Origin: Bacillota bacterium
GTDB taxonomy: Bacteria > Bacillota > Clostridia > Acetivibrionales > DSM-1351
DNA: 64,000 nucleotides
Assembly: GCA_023390335.1 (NCBI GenBank)
Contig: JAEWCZ010000053.1
Coordinates: 62,001-126,000 of the forward strand
Direction of reading: 5' to 3'
Positions 45,653 through 53,522 of this stretch are shown here, in pieces; the first letter of the stretch is position 1, and the number at the start of each line of letters is the position of its first letter. Made by a program: the position numbers and the translations under genes. Under the pieces are notes generated by a model. That model saw only the letters and a program-made list of their open reading frames with translations, did not search any database and had not been told where the DNA came from.

Positions 45653-46234
45653 ATGGGGCTTTCTATTCAAACGACACCCGCAAAAATCTCTATAGAGACA
45701 ATTGATTGCCGGATAGAACGTAAAAATATGTTTGCAAGGTTAGAATTGAAACAAAAGCCACCGGTAGTTAATATTAAAAGTGAATTACCTAGAGTTTTGA
45801 TTGACCAATATGAATGTTTTGCTGAAGAGGGACTAAAAAATAATATCGATTTTACCAAAGAGCAGTCTGAGAATGCTTATAGAAATGTTATGGAGTATAT
45901 CGCAAGGGTTTCACAGGACGGAGATTCAATGGCTAAAATCGGGAAAAAGGCAAATATTATGATAGATATTGCCCAAAGGAACTCTGTTACGCCCCATGAA
46001 TTCGGTTTGGTTACAATGCCGATGTCAAGGCCAAAAATAGAAGCCGTGGGAGGAACCGTAGAATTTGATCCGGAACCAATTAATGATATCGGGATGACAA
46101 ACGGGGTAATAGGAACATACATTCCACTGCAAGCTGACTTTAACTACATCCCTGGAAAAGTAGATACACGAGTGGTATCCTACGGCTCTATAGAAATCAA
46201 ATATACAGGCAATAATGTAGATAGTTATATTTAG
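45653..46234 (+). CDS. DUF6470/YviE-like flagellar-cluster protein
   Basis: A 193-residue protein of unknown function, found between flgL and fliW in many Gram-positive flagellar clusters. It begins MGLSIQTTPAKISIETIDCR. Beta-rich segments carry repeated P-K-I and basic residues, and it has no membrane helix or signal peptide. The ATG at 45653 has AAGGA at good spacing; the upstream GTG at 45644 does not. A role in flagellar assembly is inferred only from position. Confidence 0.72.
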   Translation: MGLSIQTTPAKISIETIDCRIERKNMFARLELKQKPPVVNIKSELPRVLIDQYECFAEEGLKNNIDFTKEQSENAYRNVMEYIARVSQDGDSMAKIGKKANIMIDIAQRNSVTPHEFGLVTMPMSRPKIEAVGGTVEFDPEPINDIGMTNGVIGTYIPLQADFNYIPGKVDTRVVSYGSIEIKYTGNNVDSYI

Positions 46235-46319
46235 GCATTATTGCCTTTTTACTTATCCACAAAAGCTCGTCTGAGAGGTATAATATATTAAAAAGTAAAA
46301 TAATTTTGGAGGAGTAAAT

Positions 46320-46766
46320 ATGCTGGTGAAAACAACACATTTTGGTGAGATTGATATAAAAGATGAAGATATAATTGAATTTAGTGAAGGGATTGTAGGA
46401 TTTGAGGATATACACAAGTACGGGATTATCAGAAATCAGGATTCTGACTCGCCATTTAGCTGGATTCAAGCCATAGAAAAACCTGAGCTTGCGTTTGCAG
46501 TCGTTGATCCTTTTGCCATAAAGAAAGACTACGATTTTGTATTGAACGATGAATATGTTAAGGTATTGGGAATAGAGGACTCCTCACAGGTTAATGTACT
46601 TGCAATTGTAGTAGTTCCGGAGGATTTAAAAAAAATAAGTATGAATCTTAAAGCTCCTGTGATTGTGAACAAAGAAAATAGAAAAGCCGCACAGGTAATA
46701 TTGGATACAGATGAGTATACAGTTAGGCATTATATAATGGATGAGCTCCAGAAACAGGAGGTGTAG
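46320..46766 (+). CDS. fliW: Flagellar assembly factor FliW
   Basis: FliW (148 aa) binds flagellin and also sequesters CsrA, linking flagellin export to hag translation. Family sequence includes GEIDIKDEDIIEFSEGIVGFEDIHKYGII and FSWIQAIEKPELAFAVVDPF. GGAGGAG lies upstream. csrA begins one base after the fliW stop, so the antagonist and its target are coupled. Confidence 0.94.
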   Translation: MLVKTTHFGEIDIKDEDIIEFSEGIVGFEDIHKYGIIRNQDSDSPFSWIQAIEKPELAFAVVDPFAIKKDYDFVLNDEYVKVLGIEDSSQVNVLAIVVVPEDLKKISMNLKAPVIVNKENRKAAQVILDTDEYTVRHYIMDELQKQEV

Positions 46767-46767
46767 C

Positions 46768-46986
46768 ATGCTGGTATTATCAAGGAAAAAAGACCAGTCA
46801 CTGATGATAGGTAATGATATTGAGCTTACAATTATAGAGATACAGGGCGATCAGGTTAAAATTGGACTGAAGGCCCCTAAAAACGTACCTATATACCGCA
46901 AGGAGTTATATCTTGAAATACAGGAAGAAAACAAAAAGGCTGCCACTGCAGATATTGTAGAATTGGATTCAATATTTAAGAAATAG
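46768..46986 (+). CDS. csrA: Carbon storage regulator CsrA
   Basis: RNA-binding regulator (72 aa). MLVLSRKKDQSLMIG and the strand VKIGLKAPKNVPIYRKELY are textbook CsrA. The start at 46768 is fixed by AGGAGG inside the fliW end; an upstream in-frame ATG at 46741 overlaps fliW. In Bacillus CsrA represses hag by binding its Shine-Dalgarno, and here flagellin follows directly with matching leader hairpins. Confidence 0.95.
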   Translation: MLVLSRKKDQSLMIGNDIELTIIEIQGDQVKIGLKAPKNVPIYRKELYLEIQEENKKAATADIVELDSIFKK

Positions 46987-47026
46987 TTCATTTTGCAAAA
47001 AGTTTAAAGTTTTTTGATTTTAACTA

Positions 47027-47053
47027 TAAAGTATTTTTAAAAAAGTACGATAT
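47027..47053 (+). promoter_or_regulatory. Sigma-D promoter of the flagellin gene
   Basis: TAAA (47027-47030), 15 bases, then TACGATAT (47046-47053) is a good match to the flagellar consensus. It predicts a leader of roughly 110 bases. Confidence 0.8.
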
Positions 47054-47120
47054 ATTAATTAAGCAGGAAGGTTATACGCTATATACCGGCCGGATAAGCT
47101 AAAGACAGGCCTGCATACCA

Positions 47121-47165
47121 TTCGGGAAAGGACTCCCGGAAAATATAAAAAATCATGGAGGATTT
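47121..47165 (+). promoter_or_regulatory. Two GGA-loop hairpins in the flagellin leader, probable CsrA sites
   Basis: Site A: CGGGA (47123-47127) pairs with TCCCG (47134-47138) around loop AAGGAC. Site B: AAATC (47150-47154) pairs with GATTT (47161-47165) around loop ATGGAG, which holds the Shine-Dalgarno GGAGG. CsrA recognises GGA in hairpin loops; two sites 27 bases apart fit a CsrA dimer. A further stem GCAGG/CCTGC (47063-47067 with 47110-47114) lies upstream. Confidence 0.75.
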
Positions 47166-47170
47166 ATATT

Positions 47171-47995
47171 ATGAGAATTAATCACAATATTGCAGCATTG
47201 AATACTTATCGTCAGTTATCAGTTAACAACGGTAACACAGGAAAGTCAATTGAAAAATTATCATCTGGACTTCGTATTAATCGTGCTGGAGATGATGCAG
47301 CAGGACTTTCTATCAGTGAAAAGATGAGAGGTCAAATCAGAGGTTTAACTCAGGCTTCAAGAAATGCTCAAGATGGTATATCTCTTATCCAAACAGCTGA
47401 AGGTGCTTTAAATGAATCACACGCTATCGTTCAAAGAATGAGAGAGTTGGCTGTTCAGGCTGCTAATGGTACATTGGATGATACAGCTACAACTGGAGAT
47501 AATGCTCAGATTGATTTAGAATATCAGGAATTGGTAAAGGAACTTGATAGAATTTCAGATAATACCGAGTTCAATGGTAAGAAGATACTTGATGGTACTA
47601 TAACAACTGTTAGCATTCAGGTTGGTGCAAACGCTAATCAGACAATTGATATTACTCTTTCAAATAACGATTCAGCGACACTTCTTGGAACAGTTGGTGA
47701 TTTAACTTCTGCAGCTAATGCTCAGACAGAAATCAGTGCATTAGATACAGCAATTACTACACTTAATACAAACAGAGCAACTCTCGGTGCTACTCAAAAC
47801 CGTTTGGAGCACACAATAGCAAATCTTGATAATGCAGCTGAAAACTTAACTGCTTCCGAATCACGTATTCGTGACGTAGATATGGCAAAAGAAATGATGG
47901 AGTTCACTAAGAATAACATTCTTTCACAGGCTGCTCAAGCTATGTTGGCTCAGGCAAATCAACAGCCACAGGGTGTACTGCAATTATTAAGATAA
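47171..47995 (+). CDS. hag: Flagellin
   Basis: Filament subunit (274 aa), short like other Gram-positive flagellins. The N-terminal D0/D1 region begins MRINHNIAALNTYRQLS and has SSGLRINRAGDDAAGLSISEKMRGQIRG in part. The C-terminal D0 is ESRIRDVDMAKEMMEFTKNNILSQAA then QPQGVLQLLR. The variable central part is only about 75 residues. The codon use is biased, as for highly expressed genes. Its leader has sigma-D promoter and CsrA-type hairpins. Confidence 0.97.
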   Translation: MRINHNIAALNTYRQLSVNNGNTGKSIEKLSSGLRINRAGDDAAGLSISEKMRGQIRGLTQASRNAQDGISLIQTAEGALNESHAIVQRMRELAVQAANGTLDDTATTGDNAQIDLEYQELVKELDRISDNTEFNGKKILDGTITTVSIQVGANANQTIDITLSNNDSATLLGTVGDLTSAANAQTEISALDTAITTLNTNRATLGATQNRLEHTIANLDNAAENLTASESRIRDVDMAKEMMEFTKNNILSQAAQAMLAQANQQPQGVLQLLR

Positions 47996-48019
47996 GATTG
48001 ATAACAAAAAATGACGGAG

Positions 48020-48050
48020 AGTCAGAGGCATTTGTGCCTCTGACTTTTTT
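48020..48050 (+). terminator. Flagellin terminator
   Basis: AGTCAGAGGCA (48020-48030) pairs with TGCCTCTGACT (48035-48045), loop TTTG, followed by five or more T. Confidence 0.92.
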
Positions 48051-48175
48051 GTATTTTATCCAAATTGTACGGGTTATCATTAAGAGAGATATAATTAATT
48101 GTTGAGTGGTCATCTAGAAATTTAAAATATAACTCTTGACTGAGACTAATAAACTAAAGTATCACCAAAAAATAC

Positions 48176-48203
48176 TAAACATATATAGATATTCTTCCGA
48201 TAA
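48176..48203 (+). promoter_or_regulatory. Sigma-D promoter of flaG-fliD-fliS
   Basis: TAAA (48176-48179), 16 bases, then TCCGATAA (48196-48203). The sequence AATACTAAA around the -35 is identical to that of the flgM promoter. It lies about 33 bases before the flaG start. Confidence 0.75.
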
Positions 48204-48236
48204 CATAGATATAGGAGTTAGTGTGGAGGTGCTAGT

Positions 48237-48629
48237 ATGAGAATAGAAAATGGCGATTCAATAAATATAAAGAGTAGTAGCAATGCGGTGTCTACGGATG
48301 TTTCTACTAAAAGTATTGGAGCAGTCAATAACGTTAATAGATCTCAAACCATTGAAAAGAGCATATCACAGATAAGAGATTACGATAAAGATATTATGCC
48401 AGTCTCAGAAAGAGTGGTAATTGAGGCAATTCAAAAAGCTAATAAAGCAATTTCAGGCGGAAATAGAAGATTTGAATTCTCTATTCATGATAAAACAAAC
48501 GAAATTGTAGTTAAGGTTTTCGATTCAGATACTAATGAGTTAGTACGAGAGATTCCAAATGAAAAAGTTTTAGATATGGTGGCAAAAATGTGTGAGATGG
48601 CAGGGATATTAGTTGATGAAAGAAGGTAA
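48237..48629 (+). CDS. flaG: FlaG family flagellar protein
   Basis: Small cytoplasmic protein (130 aa). The C-terminal FlaG domain (about 50-130) has RRFEFSIHDKTNEIVVKVFDSDTNELVREIP and a final helix. The N-terminal region is Ser/Asn rich and variable. FlaG often precedes fliD and has been linked to filament length control, though its action is unclear. GGAGGTG lies upstream. Confidence 0.9.
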   Translation: MRIENGDSINIKSSSNAVSTDVSTKSIGAVNNVNRSQTIEKSISQIRDYDKDIMPVSERVVIEAIQKANKAISGGNRRFEFSIHDKTNEIVVKVFDSDTNELVREIPNEKVLDMVAKMCEMAGILVDERR

Positions 48630-48634
48630 TAGAT

Positions 48635-50917
48635 ATGGCTACGAGTGGTATAGCAGGTGCTATTAACAGTAGGTTAAGGATGTCAGGAATGGTATCAGGT
48701 CTTGATACAGATTCATTAATTAAACAGTTGATGGCTACAGAGCAGGCAAAAGTGAATAGGGTAATTCAAAAACGGGATTTAAACCAATGGAAAATTGATT
48801 CATATAGAGATGTTATGTCTACACTACAAAGTTTTTACAGCCAGTATTTTGATACCATTTCACCCCAAAATATTAAATCGGAAAATGCATTTTCAGGCTT
48901 TGCAGTAGCCTTTTCCAATACTACGTCAACACAATTTATAAACGTTACTCCTACTGCTGGCGCAAAGGTGGGAACATACGAAGTTTCAAATGTAACTACA
49001 GCAACAGCTGCTTTAGTAACGGGAAATTCAAATGTAACCAAGGCAGTTACTACAACAGGTACACCAGATGTAGCAGCCATGGACAGTTCGTTGTATAATA
49101 ATCTGTTTGCCTTCAACTTTAATGGTAAGTTTATACAACTTAAGCTGGATGATACACAAACAGACCTAGATGGACTTGTTCAGGATTTACAAACGAAAAT
49201 TAATAATGTGATAGGTACTGATTCGGGGAGCCCCAAGTTAATAGTAGAAGGAGTCGGAGGGATTCTCTCATTCAGAACTGTTCGCCCTACGGATACTTTT
49301 ACTATTGGTACCGTTAATAATGAAGGTGCGAGTAAATTATTTAACGCAGTTCCTAAGACGGAAAGTCCTTTTTCCACAAATTTAGGTAATAACCAATTTC
49401 AATTAACTATAGGAGAGATTACAAAAACTATTACTATTCAACCTAATAAAAGCTATACTGATGCAGATTCGTTAAAAATAGACATTCAAAGTGCTATTGA
49501 TAATGCTTATGGATCTGATTCAGGTGTAGTCGCTGAAGTTAAAGATGGAAGAGTTATACTTAAATCACCAGACAATAAGACTTTTTCAGTAGGGTACACT
49601 CCTAATAATGCTACAAACACTATATTGAAAATAGATCCTTCCAATATGTCAAATAAAGTAAATTTGAATGATAAGTTGAATGTGATTGGTGATGGATTTG
49701 TAGATGATATTTTTAAAAATACAGATGGGACATCCATAAAAAACGGAGATGGTACTTTTTCAGGGAAAATTTCGTTTACTATAACAACTGGAAAGGGTAC
49801 TTCAACTTTTAATTTTGACCCTATGACTACTTCAATAAATGATATAATTAAAAAAGTTAATGCTAACACTAATATAGATGTAAAAATGAGTTACGATATT
49901 ACCACAAATAGCTTTAAAATGCAATCAAATACCACCGGATCGACACAGAAAATAAGAATTACTGATGACTCAGGAAATTTTATGGGGACTTTAGGGCTTA
50001 CAAATCCAGGAATAGATGGAACAGACGCTAGAGTGGATGTGAAAAATCCAGACGGTAATACTAATACAATCGTTAGAAGTACAAACCAATTTTCTTATAA
50101 CGGTCTTACTTTTGATATTAAAAAGAGTACGCCTGATTCTATAGAATTGGCAGTATCTGGCGATACAAGTAAAACTTTTGACGTAATAAAGGGGTTTGTT
50201 GATAAATATAATGAGGTTATAGATAAGTTAAATTCTGTACTAAATCAAAAGAAGGATAGGAATTACCTTCCTTTAACAGAAGAACAGAAGTCAGCAATGT
50301 CTGAAGATCAAATAAAGCAGTGGGAGACCAAAGCTAAAACTGGTATAATAGGCAATGACGGTGCAATTTCTGAAACATTATCTAGACTAAGGGCTGCTTT
50401 ATATGATTCTGTGAATGGAACTAGCTTATATTCTATAGGAATAACCACATCATCAAATTATAAGACAAATGGTAAGCTTGTTATTGATGAAAGAAAGCTC
50501 AAAGATGCATTGGCCAATAATCCAGAGGATGTAAGTAAGTTATTTACTTCTAATTCCGATATATCCTACTACACAGCTATAAATGATTCAACTAAGAGGA
50601 GCCAACGCTATAAAGAAACAGGTATAGCACAGAGATTCTCTGACATAATTCAGGATGCTATAAGGACTACAACAGATGAAAAAGGGAATAAAGGTACTTT
50701 GGTAATGAAGGCGGGTCTTATAGGTGATAGCTCAGAATATACCAATATTCTATATAAGGAAATAGCTGAGTTTAATTCATCAATAATTGATTTGAATAGT
50801 AAACTTACTGAAAAAGAGAATTCATTGTATGCCAAATTTTCTGCAATGGAATCAGCACTTAATAAAATGAATTCACAATCAAGCTGGCTTTCATCACAAT
50901 TCAGTTCTGGTAAATAA
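48635..50917 (+). CDS. fliD: Flagellar filament cap protein FliD
   Basis: HAP2 cap protein (760 aa), which helps flagellin fold at the filament tip. The N-terminal FliD_N domain has SRLRMSGMVSGLDTDSLIKQLMATEQAK in part. The C-terminal FliD_C region covers about 490-745, ending with NSKLTEKENSLYAKFSAMESALNKMNSQSSWLSSQF in part. The central beta-rich variable part is large. It is longer than many FliD proteins (about 450-500 aa). It begins five bases after flaG. Confidence 0.93.
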   Translation: MATSGIAGAINSRLRMSGMVSGLDTDSLIKQLMATEQAKVNRVIQKRDLNQWKIDSYRDVMSTLQSFYSQYFDTISPQNIKSENAFSGFAVAFSNTTSTQFINVTPTAGAKVGTYEVSNVTTATAALVTGNSNVTKAVTTTGTPDVAAMDSSLYNNLFAFNFNGKFIQLKLDDTQTDLDGLVQDLQTKINNVIGTDSGSPKLIVEGVGGILSFRTVRPTDTFTIGTVNNEGASKLFNAVPKTESPFSTNLGNNQFQLTIGEITKTITIQPNKSYTDADSLKIDIQSAIDNAYGSDSGVVAEVKDGRVILKSPDNKTFSVGYTPNNATNTILKIDPSNMSNKVNLNDKLNVIGDGFVDDIFKNTDGTSIKNGDGTFSGKISFTITTGKGTSTFNFDPMTTSINDIIKKVNANTNIDVKMSYDITTNSFKMQSNTTGSTQKIRITDDSGNFMGTLGLTNPGIDGTDARVDVKNPDGNTNTIVRSTNQFSYNGLTFDIKKSTPDSIELAVSGDTSKTFDVIKGFVDKYNEVIDKLNSVLNQKKDRNYLPLTEEQKSAMSEDQIKQWETKAKTGIIGNDGAISETLSRLRAALYDSVNGTSLYSIGITTSSNYKTNGKLVIDERKLKDALANNPEDVSKLFTSNSDISYYTAINDSTKRSQRYKETGIAQRFSDIIQDAIRTTTDEKGNKGTLVMKAGLIGDSSEYTNILYKEIAEFNSSIIDLNSKLTEKENSLYAKFSAMESALNKMNSQSSWLSSQFSSGK

Positions 50918-50953
50918 ATATTTTTTAGAGATAGTAACATCAGGAGGGTGCTA

Positions 50954-51358
50954 ATGATGATGAACAACGGTTATAACCAATATAAAGAAAATTCGGTATA
51001 TACGGCTACTCCAGAGGAACTGACTCTGATGCTGTACAATGGTTTGGTCAAATTTATAATGCAGGCACAGAGTGCTATTGAGGAGAATCTCGTTGAAAGG
51101 GCTAATGGTTCAATTATACGTGCACAGGATATAATTAGGGAATTTCAGGTGACGTTGGATATGAAATACGAGGTATCCAAGAATTTATATAATATTTATG
51201 AATATATGATTAGTAGGTTGATTCAGTCGAATATAAAAAAGGATAAAGACATTCTGCAAGAAGTTTTGGGAATGGCAAAAGATCTCAGAGATACATGGGC
51301 TCAGGCTATGAAGATTGCGAAGCGACATGTTTCATCTAATGATGAGATCGCAAAGTAG
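50954..51358 (+). CDS. fliS: Flagellin export chaperone FliS
   Basis: Chaperone (134 aa) that keeps flagellin unfolded for export. Conserved sequence is YKENSVYTATPEELTLMLYNGLVKFI in part. It is helical throughout. AGGAGGG lies upstream; of three consecutive ATGs I use the first, at 50954. Confidence 0.94.
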   Translation: MMMNNGYNQYKENSVYTATPEELTLMLYNGLVKFIMQAQSAIEENLVERANGSIIRAQDIIREFQVTLDMKYEVSKNLYNIYEYMISRLIQSNIKKDKDILQEVLGMAKDLRDTWAQAMKIAKRHVSSNDEIAK

Positions 51359-51375
51359 GTATTGAAAGATGAAAT

Positions 51376-51409
51376 CACCTCGCACACATTTAGGTATTAG
51401 TGCGAGGTG
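51376..51409 (+). terminator. Hairpin after fliS
   Basis: CACCTCGCAC (51376-51385) pairs with GTGCGAGGTG (51400-51409) with a 14-base loop, then TATTTATA. It may attenuate transcription into the next gene. Confidence 0.55.
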
Positions 51410-51445
51410 TATTTATATTAATTACAAGGCTTTGGAGGAGAACTA

Positions 51446-51928
51446 ATGACACCTGAACAATATATTCAAAAGCTTACTCAACTTTCCGTGAAAAAGTCAG
51501 AAAATATGAGGGAAATTTTAAATATTACGAAGAAACAGTCTGAAGTAATAACTGAAGACAGTATAAATGAATTGCAAACTTTTATTGATTTAAAGCAGAA
51601 ATTGATAGATGAAATTAACGAGTTGGATGACGCATTTGAGGTATATTATTCAAGGCTGAAATCCATACTTGGAATAGATAGTATGGAAGAGTTAAGTATA
51701 TCTAAGTATCGTGAAGCTGTACAACTGCAACAAATTATCAAGACAATATTTGCTACAACTGAAGAAATACAATCTTCTGAAAATGAAAATAACTTGAAAG
51801 CCAGGGATGTTCTGGATAGTCTGGGAGGACAAATAAGGCAAGTAAAACAAGGTAAGATAGCAAACAACGGCTATAATATCGGAGGTAAACTGCCTCAACA
51901 GTCATATTATTTTGACACAAAAAAATAA
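51446..51928 (+). CDS. Coiled-coil flagellar protein, FlgN/FliT-like
   Basis: A 160-residue, mostly helical protein at the end of the fliD-fliS unit. The heptad-rich helices cover residues 5-125 (LTQLSVKKSENMREILNI, IDLKQKLIDEINELDDAFEVYYSRL). The C-terminal tail is Gly/Gln/Tyr rich. FliT, the FliD chaperone, usually sits after fliS, so this may be a FliT equivalent. It also resembles FlgN in length and composition. The chaperone role is inferred. Confidence 0.65.
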   Translation: MTPEQYIQKLTQLSVKKSENMREILNITKKQSEVITEDSINELQTFIDLKQKLIDEINELDDAFEVYYSRLKSILGIDSMEELSISKYREAVQLQQIIKTIFATTEEIQSSENENNLKARDVLDSLGGQIRQVKQGKIANNGYNIGGKLPQQSYYFDTKK

Positions 51929-51941
51929 AGAATTTCTATAA

Positions 51942-51977
51942 AAAGAGTACACCCTGATTTTTATGGGTGTACTCTTT
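51942..51977 (+). terminator. Terminator of the late flagellar cluster
   Basis: AAAGAGTACACCC (51942-51954) pairs with GGGTGTACTCTTT (51965-51977). It closes the fliD-fliS unit. Confidence 0.85.
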
Positions 51978-52055
51978 ACATTTTTAGAGATAAATGTACT
52001 ATTATACCTCTTGTTTACATAAATTACAAGACTGCACATTATTTGGGAGTTAGTG

Positions 52056-52061
52056 TATAAT
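52056..52061 (+). promoter_or_regulatory. Possible -10 box of the kelch gene
   Basis: TATAAT is a perfect -10 hexamer 41 bases before the start codon. The -35 region (CTGCAC, 18 bases upstream) is weak. Confidence 0.4.
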
Positions 52062-52102
52062 AATACAAAAATATACAAATAAGTGAAAGGATGATGGTAC
52101 AA

Positions 52103-53437
52103 ATGAAATTAAAGAATAAGTTAAAGATTTTTAGTGCAGTATTTTTTATGTTAGTCATTGTAGTTTCAAGCAGTATGGTATTTGCGGCAGATCCCAATAC
52201 CTGGACAACAAAGGCTCCCATGGAGACTGGAAGGTATGACCATGAGGCAGTAGTTCTGGACGGTCAGGTATATATTATAGGCGGACAAACAACGGGCGCT
52301 GCTACACTAAATTCAGTGGAGCAATATAATCCTGTAACTGATACCTGGACCACAAAAGCACCTATGACATATGCAAGATATGGACATCAAGTTTCTGTAG
52401 TAGATGGTAAAATCTACACAATAGGAGGTATGGGTAGTAGCGGCAGTATGTACTCTTTGGAGGAATATAATCCATCGACTAATACCTGGTCTACAAAAGC
52501 CTCTATGAATACAGGAAGGGGTTATTTTGCAACAGCAGTAGTAAACGGAAAAATATATGCTATGGGCGGAAGTTCAGTTAAATCTGTGGAAGAATATGAT
52601 CCAGCTAATAATATATGGACAACAAAGGCTCCAATGTCGGTTGATCGAATGCAGTTTAAAGTAGCAGTAGTAAATGGCAAAATATTTGCAATAGGTGGGA
52701 AGAGTAGTACCGGATCTCTCAATTCTGTTGAAGAGTACGACCCTGCTACAAACACCTGGACACCAAAAGCTTCTATGAACATCGGCAGAGCAAATTTCCA
52801 AATGGCTACATTGAATGGGAAAATATATGTAATGTCGGGATCTAATACTGGGAATACTGGGGTTTATAGCTCCATAGAAGAATATAACCCTGCTACTGAC
52901 ACTTGGACAACTAAGGCAACGATGCCGACTTCACCAGAAGGAAGGGCTGCGGCAATAAATGGGAAGATATATATGACTGGGGTTGATGGCAAAACAAAGG
53001 GTGAAGAATATGATACTGCCACAGATAAATGGACTGTTGATGCACCTATGTCTACTGAAAGATACCATCACAGTGTTGTGTCTTTAAACGGAAAGCTTTA
53101 TGCGATAGGAGGAACATCAGGCGGGACTGTTTTAAAATCTGTAGAAGAATATACACCTACTAGTACCGAAGATGGCGGCACTGAGAATCCACCGGTAGTT
53201 ACAGGAAACAGTGCTATACTCGAATTGACAATGGTTAACGGAGTTATAAAGGAATACGATTTAAATGCCGATGAACTAGATAGCTTTTTAACTTGGTATG
53301 ATAACAGCTCAATCGGTAGCGCACCAGCGTATTACATATTTAATAAAAAGAACAATATTAAGCCTTTCCTAAGTAGAAAGGAATATATCGCATATAGCAA
53401 GATAGCGAGCTTCGAAGTTAAGGAATATGCAGAATAA
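52103..53437 (+). CDS. Secreted kelch-repeat protein
   Basis: An exported beta-propeller protein (444 aa). A signal peptide (MKLKNKLKIFSAVFFMLVIVV region) ends at SSSMVFAAD, a probable AxA-type cleavage near residue 29. Seven kelch repeats of about 45-50 residues follow, each with W-T-x-K-A-x-M, a G-R pair, a G-K-I-Y strand, GG and an S-V-E-E-Y-[ND]-P-x-[TN] end. A short Thr/Glu/Pro linker then leads to a C-terminal domain of about 80 residues with the pattern AILELTMVNGVIKEYDLNADELDSFLTWYD in part. Ligand unknown. It lies just beyond the flagellar cluster, with its own promoter-like box and terminator. Confidence 0.85.
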   Translation: MKLKNKLKIFSAVFFMLVIVVSSSMVFAADPNTWTTKAPMETGRYDHEAVVLDGQVYIIGGQTTGAATLNSVEQYNPVTDTWTTKAPMTYARYGHQVSVVDGKIYTIGGMGSSGSMYSLEEYNPSTNTWSTKASMNTGRGYFATAVVNGKIYAMGGSSVKSVEEYDPANNIWTTKAPMSVDRMQFKVAVVNGKIFAIGGKSSTGSLNSVEEYDPATNTWTPKASMNIGRANFQMATLNGKIYVMSGSNTGNTGVYSSIEEYNPATDTWTTKATMPTSPEGRAAAINGKIYMTGVDGKTKGEEYDTATDKWTVDAPMSTERYHHSVVSLNGKLYAIGGTSGGTVLKSVEEYTPTSTEDGGTENPPVVTGNSAILELTMVNGVIKEYDLNADELDSFLTWYDNSSIGSAPAYYIFNKKNNIKPFLSRKEYIAYSKIASFEVKEYAE

Positions 53438-53464
53438 TTCATATCCCGGCTAAGTTACAAAGCT

Positions 53465-53516
53465 AAAAAGTGCGATTGTTAAATCACTATAAAATGGTTT
53501 AACAATCGCACTTTTT
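53465..53516. terminator. Bidirectional terminator between kelch gene and hydrolase gene
   Basis: A 19-bp perfect stem (53465-53483 with 53498-53516), loop of 14 bases, with A and T runs on its flanks, lies between converging genes. Confidence 0.88.
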
Positions 53517-53522
53517 TTAACG

